A stretch of 36,039 nucleotides of DNA from an uncultured Collinsella sp. (lineage in GTDB: Bacteria > Actinomycetota > Coriobacteriia > Coriobacteriales > Coriobacteriaceae): positions 1-36,039 of the forward strand of contig CAKUEU010000012.1 of assembly GCA_934646865.1 (NCBI GenBank), given 5' to 3'. A program made the position numbers and the translations under genes. Under the pieces are notes generated by a model, which made no database searches, was not told the origin of the DNA, and saw only the letters and a program-made list of their open reading frames with translations. Of the stretch, positions 31,883 through 36,039 are shown piece after piece (position 1 is the first letter of the stretch; each line of letters opens with the position of its first letter).

Positions 31883-34800
31883 TTAGTCCTCGGGAAGCTC
31901 GATTGGGTAGTGGGCGGTCAGGCTGCGGTACTTGCGGTAGAACCCGGACAGCAGGTCGGTCACGCGGTGGCGCTGCCTGTCCCTCGCCTCGGCCTTCGCG
32001 CCGAAGCGCGAGCCGGGCGGCATGACCCTCGTCACCGCCGTTCCCTCCTGAGGCACGCCGCCGACCTCGAACGCCTCGTGCATGAGGTCGCGTGTGGGCT
32101 CCGCCTTCAGCCTCTCGGCCTCGATGATGCCCGCCATCTCGTCCTCCATGGAGTCGGCCACGAACTTGCGCCAGTTGCGCTCGACGGCGTCGTGGCGCTC
32201 GGACTCGGGCGCGGCAGGGTCGATGTCGAACTGGGCGTCCGCCTCCCCGAAGCCTGCGATCTCGAGGAACCGCTCGATGAGCTCGGACTTGTCGCGCAGC
32301 TCGGGCGACGCCGCCACCGAGGACATGATCCGCGCCGCGATCTCCCTGTCCTTCACGTGGTCGCCGTGGCGCTGCTCGACGAGTATGAGGATGTAGTCGA
32401 TGTTGATCTCCACCTGGCGGACGAGCTCCATCTCGAAGACGAGGTCCTCGGCGATGGACTCCTTCTCGGAGCGCTCGCGGTCGCGCATCTCGTCGCGCAC
32501 GGCGAGGTACTCGCTCTGGTAGTCCTGAAGCTCGCGGGCGCTCGCGGGGTCGTCGTCCTCGAAGGCGTCGAAGCTCGCGAGGATGTTGCGCACGCGCAGC
32601 ACCGCCGAGAAGGCGTTCACGAAGTCGCGCTTCTGCTCGTCGGTCATGAGGACGTCGATGCCGTCGAGCGGGTAGTGCAGGCGGATGTAGGCGAGCTTCT
32701 CGGCATACTCCCGGAAGTACTCGTCGTAGGCCTTGAGGATGACGATGCCGCCCGCCTCGGGGTCGCCGAACAGGCTGATCGCCTCGTCGACCCGCTCGGC
32801 GAGGTTGCGGAAGCACACGATGTTGCCGAACGACTTGACGGAGTTGAGGATGCGGTTCGTGCGCGAGAACGCCTGGATGAGGCCGTGCATCTTCAGGTTC
32901 TTGTCGACCCACAGGGTGTTGAGCGTCTTGGCGTCGAAGCCGGTGAGGAACATGTTGACGACGATGAGCATATCGAGGCACTCCGCCGCGGGCAGCGGCT
33001 TGCCGTCCACGTCCTCGCCCTTCATGCGGCGCGAGACGTCCTTGTAGTAGCCGTCGAAGCCCTCCGCGTCGGTGGAAAACGATGTCTTGAACATGGCGTT
33101 GTAGTCGGCGATGGCCCCGTCAAGGAACTCGCGGTCGGCCTGCGGCATCTCGGAGGCGTCGATGTCCTCGTCGTCGATGAAGCCGTTCGGGTCGTCGTCG
33201 GCCCCGTTTGGCGCGAAGCTGAAGATGGTCGCGACCTTGAGATTACAGCCCTCGCGCTGGCCTATCATCTCCCGCAGGATGCGGTAGTAGCTCTCGGCGC
33301 TCTTGATGGAGTCGCACGCGAGGATCGAGTTGAAGCCGCGGCGCACGCGGTCGCCGACGGTGTAGGCCGCGCCGTCCCGCTTGGTCTTCTGGTCGAAGTG
33401 CTCGAGGATGTAGGTGGCGACGTTGTGCATGCGCACGGGGTTCTGCCAGGCGGTGTCGGTGTCGATGGCCTCCACCTTCACGTCCTCGCCGGTATCCTTG
33501 CGCCTGAAGGTCGAGACGTAGTCGATCTTGAAGGGAAGGACGTTGCCGTCAGAGATCGCCCCCACGACCGTATAGGTGTGCAGGCGGTCGCCGAAGGCCT
33601 GCGCGGTCGTGCGCAGGTCGGGGTCGGTGCCGCTGCCCGCGTTCTCGGCGAAGATGGGCGTGCCGGTGAAGCCGAACAGGTGGTAGTTCCTGAACGACTT
33701 GGTGATGGCGGTGTGCATCTTGCCGAACTGGCTTCGGTGGCACTCGTCGAAGATGAAGACGGTGTGCCTGTCGAGCACCTTGCGCGAAAGGTCCGGGTGC
33801 TTGAGGTAGCTCGAGAGCTTCTGGATGGTGGTCACGCAGATGCGCCTGTCCGGCGCGTCCGAGGCGAGGTTGGCGGCCAGCGCCCGGGTGTTCCTGGAGC
33901 CGTTGACGGCGCCCTTCTGGAACTTATCGTACTCCTTCATAGTCTGGTAGTCGAGGTCCTTGCGGTCCACGACGAACAGCACCTTCTCGACGCCCTCCAT
34001 CTTGGACGCCAGCTGCGCGGTCTTGAAGCTGGTGAGCGTCTTGCCCGAGCCGGTCGTGTGCCAGATGTAGCCGCCGGCTGCGAGCGTGCCCAGGCGCGAG
34101 CGGTCGTACTCGGAGACGAGGATGCGGTTGAGGATGCACTCGCAGGCGCAGATCTGGTAGGGCCTCATCACGAGCAGCGTGTCGGTGACGTCGAGCACGC
34201 AGTAGTGCGTGAGCACCATGAGCAGCGTTCCCTTGGCCAAGAACGTTGCGGCGAACGGCACCAGGTCGGCGATGCGGCGGTTTGAGGCGTCGGTCCACCA
34301 GCTCGTGAACTGGTAGGAGGCCGAGGACTTCTTCTTGGATCCGCCCTCGCGGGTCTTCTGCCAGCGCGTGGTGTTGGAGTAGTACTTGGTGTGCCGCCCG
34401 TTCGAGATGACGAAGACCTGCACGTACTCGAAAAGCCCGGTGCCGGACCAGAAGCTCTCGCGCTGGTAGCGCTCGATCTGGTCGAACGCCTGGCGGAGCT
34501 CGACGCCACGGCGCTTGAGCTCGATATGCACGAGCGGAAGGCCGTTGACGAGGATCGTGACGTCGTATCGGTTGTCGTGGGCGCCGGCGCTGGTGGCGTA
34601 CTGGTTCAGGACCTGCAAGGAGTTCCGGTAGATGTGGTCGCGGTCGAGCAGCATGACGTTGCGGATCGTGCCGTCGTCGAGCGTGAAGTCGATGACCGGC
34701 GCCTGCTGGATGCGGCGCGTCTTCTCCACGATGCCGTCGGTCTCGGCGGCGACGTGGGTGCGGAAGAAGCGCTCCCAGTCCGGGTCGGTGAAGGCGAAGC

Positions 34801-35047
34801 CGTTCAGCCGCTCGATGCGCGCTCGCAGGTTCGCGATGAGCGCGGCCTCGTCGGTGATGTCGGCGTACTCGTAGCCCTGCTCGACCAGCTGCGCGATCAG
34901 CTCGTCCTCGAGCTCGGCCTCGGACTGGTAGGCGGTCGAGTCATGCGCCGCGATCGGAGCCTCGGCGCAGACCGTGGACTCGGGGCCCTCGAGCAGCACC
35001 GAATAGGACGGCGCGGTCGCGCCGCCGATGGAATCGATTATCGTCAC
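31883..35047 (-). CDS. hsdR: Type I restriction enzyme HsdR (endonuclease and translocase subunit)
   Basis: A 1054-residue protein. I start at the GTG with first base 35047, five bases after AAGAGGAG; the frame extends 49 codons further but would overlap the upstream gene out of frame. The N-terminal nuclease domain (PD-(D/E)xK type) shows PLVHIELKRRG, with E and K of the catalytic motif. The helicase-like motor has P loop HTTGSGKT, FIFDECHRSQFG (DECH) and FTGTPIF, then VVNMFLTGFDAKTLNTLWVDKNL and FSRTNRI. A helical C-terminus follows. It cuts unmethylated DNA after ATP-driven translocation with HsdM and HsdS. It is visibly more GC-rich than its two upstream operon partners. Confidence 0.95.
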   Translation of the reverse strand: MTIIDSIGGATAPSYSVLLEGPESTVCAEAPIAAHDSTAYQSEAELEDELIAQLVEQGYEYADITDEAALIANLRARIERLNGFAFTDPDWERFFRTHVAAETDGIVEKTRRIQQAPVIDFTLDDGTIRNVMLLDRDHIYRNSLQVLNQYATSAGAHDNRYDVTILVNGLPLVHIELKRRGVELRQAFDQIERYQRESFWSGTGLFEYVQVFVISNGRHTKYYSNTTRWQKTREGGSKKKSSASYQFTSWWTDASNRRIADLVPFAATFLAKGTLLMVLTHYCVLDVTDTLLVMRPYQICACECILNRILVSEYDRSRLGTLAAGGYIWHTTGSGKTLTSFKTAQLASKMEGVEKVLFVVDRKDLDYQTMKEYDKFQKGAVNGSRNTRALAANLASDAPDRRICVTTIQKLSSYLKHPDLSRKVLDRHTVFIFDECHRSQFGKMHTAITKSFRNYHLFGFTGTPIFAENAGSGTDPDLRTTAQAFGDRLHTYTVVGAISDGNVLPFKIDYVSTFRRKDTGEDVKVEAIDTDTAWQNPVRMHNVATYILEHFDQKTKRDGAAYTVGDRVRRGFNSILACDSIKSAESYYRILREMIGQREGCNLKVATIFSFAPNGADDDPNGFIDDEDIDASEMPQADREFLDGAIADYNAMFKTSFSTDAEGFDGYYKDVSRRMKGEDVDGKPLPAAECLDMLIVVNMFLTGFDAKTLNTLWVDKNLKMHGLIQAFSRTNRILNSVKSFGNIVCFRNLAERVDEAISLFGDPEAGGIVILKAYDEYFREYAEKLAYIRLHYPLDGIDVLMTDEQKRDFVNAFSAVLRVRNILASFDAFEDDDPASARELQDYQSEYLAVRDEMRDRERSEKESIAEDLVFEMELVRQVEINIDYILILVEQRHGDHVKDREIAARIMSSVAASPELRDKSELIERFLEIAGFGEADAQFDIDPAAPESERHDAVERNWRKFVADSMEDEMAGIIEAERLKAEPTRDLMHEAFEVGGVPQEGTAVTRVMPPGSRFGAKAEARDRQRHRVTDLLSGFYRKYRSLTAHYPIELPED

Positions 35048-35484
35048 GAGGACTCCTCTTGGTAGTCGATGATGAAGTAGGGGGACATGCTCCTGCGGGA
35101 TGCAAGCGACAGCGGCTTGCCGGAAGACGCCACTACGCACTTCGACATGACCTTCGAATCGGCTTTCTCGAAACGACGGACATGGAGCCAACACCCCATC
35201 CTATCGGCCAGTTCGCCATAGTACTCAGGATAAGACCCGTACGGCGGAAGCTCCCTGCTTATGGCGTCGATATGGAGCCACCAGCGGTCAGTGCCGCCGC
35301 CATGGATCAAGAGGATTCTCGGGTCGTAACCACCCAGGATGGAGTCGCAGACGGCTTTCGACATAGAGCTTCCCAGCTTGCCATACCAGACGGAGCCGAG
35401 GCTATCGAGGACCTGCTTATGCGCGGCGATCGTCCCGCATTCGGGAGCGAAGTTCTCCGCGAATCTCAATGCAACTGTTTTCAC
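35044..35484 (-). CDS. Unrecognised 146-residue protein inside the hsd operon
   Basis: It starts at the GTG with first base 35484, after AAAGGAAG. It overlaps the hsdS stop by 4 bp and the hsdR start by 4 bp (both GTGA), so its translation is coupled to both. No signal peptide or membrane segment is seen. Notable segments: LDSLGSVWYGKLGSSMSKAV, RILLIHGGGTDRWWLHIDAI, YGSYPEYYGELADRMGCWLHVRRF and SLASRRSMSPYFIIDYQ. The aromatic pattern WYGK...RWWLHI...YPEYY...WLHV is faintly like PUA/EVE-type folds that read modified bases in restriction systems; this is a weak impression, not an assignment. Location strongly suggests a role with the type I enzyme. Confidence 0.75.
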   Translation of the reverse strand: MKTVALRFAENFAPECGTIAAHKQVLDSLGSVWYGKLGSSMSKAVCDSILGGYDPRILLIHGGGTDRWWLHIDAISRELPPYGSYPEYYGELADRMGCWLHVRRFEKADSKVMSKCVVASSGKPLSLASRRSMSPYFIIDYQEESS

Positions 35485-35969
35485 ACAGCAACACTTCCTT
35501 TGTGCGGAAAATCAAGTAGGCGGTCGCGATAGTACTCATATTGCGACCGGCGCGCCTCGATCTCGGCGGGGAGGCCGTCGGTGAGCGAGGTCGTGAGGGC
35601 GTCGAAGCGGTCGAGGATATCAACGGCCTTCCGCTGGGTCTCGAGGGAAGGAACGGGGATCTCAATCGTGTTAAAACCCGCCAAACTAAGATTCGGCACG
35701 TTTGAGTGGTTGGCCTTTTTCCATAAGACGCTTTGAAACCATGTTGAACAGCAATAATGGAAAACAAATCTACTGTTCATATCTTCCGTAGGAGGAATGA
35801 CGTTGATTTGTTGGTTGCATGCGCCCTCCTTTTGCGCGAATGCAATTTTTCCAAGAGAGGCTATGCAAGTTACAAGTGTTGAACCCGGCTTGACATGCTT
35901 GCTCTCCGCAAAACCTGTTTCGGAAAGCATGTCCTCCGTTTCAAGTGTCGTGAACCCATGTTCGAATGC
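35481..35969 (-). pseudogene. hsdS: Partial HsdS specificity subunit (C-terminal part of one TRD plus conserved helix)
   Basis: The frame is open from 35969, just after an in-frame TGA at 35970-35972, to the stop at 35481. HsdS-like sequence begins at once (EHGFTTLETEDMLSETGF) and continues KPGSTLVTCIASLGKIAFAQKEGACNQQINVI, then the typical NLSLAGFNTIEIPVPSLETQRKAVDILDRFDALT and a coiled-coil helix. An intact HsdS has about 400 residues and two target-recognition domains; only about 163 residues are in frame. The first ATG (35930) is inside the homologous region. It may be a broken gene, a frameshifted one, or a silent cassette of a phase-variable hsdS. It overlaps the next gene by 4 bp. Confidence 0.72.
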
Positions 35970-36039
35970 TCATGTACGGTAAGGAAGCAAGCAACCGAAA
36001 ACAAGAGATAGACCGCCAGCACTACACTATTCCGAACCA

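Noticed and set aside
31806..32981. A 391-codon minus-strand frame rich in Arg, Pro and His
   Set aside because: It is a second-frame shadow of the GC-rich hsdR 3' half.
31910..34285. A 791-codon open frame on the plus strand opposite hsdR
   Set aside because: It is an antisense shadow caused by the high GC of hsdR; composition is Val/Ala/Leu/Glu-rich with no domain, and hsdR itself has full motifs.

Overview
The window looks like chromosome from a Coriobacteriia-type actinobacterium, most like Collinsella. This is inferred from the gene set and order, the moderately high GC, and purine-starting genes with clear AGGAGG-like ribosome sites; no database search was made. The left end is the classic origin-proximal block: yidC (cut by the window edge), a jag-like KH/R3H gene, rsmG, parA and parB. 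Three identical parS palindromes at an exact 39-bp period sit between rsmG and parA. A small membrane-anchored protein closes the parAB unit. Then come rlmN on the minus strand, ddl, and a DnaQ-exonuclease/DinG-helicase fusion.

From 9.4 to 18.5 kb the genes face both ways. Two tandem WYL-domain regulators (PafC/PafB-like, minus strand) converge on the helicase gene and share its CTAG stop. A 1070-residue M28-fold protein carries a disordered insert of roughly 690 residues and a degenerate metal site. A small membrane protein follows. Convergent to it is an 1143-residue LPXTG surface adhesin with a thioester domain and several CnaB/SpaA repeats. A tRNA-Gly(CCC) gene follows, then about 400 bp of non-coding DNA holding two further copies of the tRNA 3' end and several small perfect hairpins.

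From 19.3 to 30.5 kb the content is mostly housekeeping and signalling on the plus strand: purB; a membrane-tethered solute-binding protein coupled to a GGDEF diguanylate cyclase; a TSCPD-domain protein coupled to a Tat lipoprotein; an OmpR-type response regulator and its histidine kinase; purC and a small membrane protein; an M29 aminopeptidase; and tRNA-Lys(TTT).

Everything right of tRNA-Lys looks like an accessory island. It starts with about 500 bp without a credible gene, holding potential RNA structure and a cluster of five TTGAC-N5-GTCAA palindromes, the last forming the tip of a strong terminator hairpin. Next is a class B sortase gene lacking its 5' end. The minus-strand type I restriction module follows: a partial hsdS, a 146-residue gene I do not recognise, and hsdR, all joined by 4-bp overlaps. 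hsdM is not in the window and would be expected beyond the right edge. The most unusual items are the palindrome array, the unknown restriction-linked gene, the modified M28 protein, the tRNA-Gly-derived repeats and the binding-protein/GGDEF pair.
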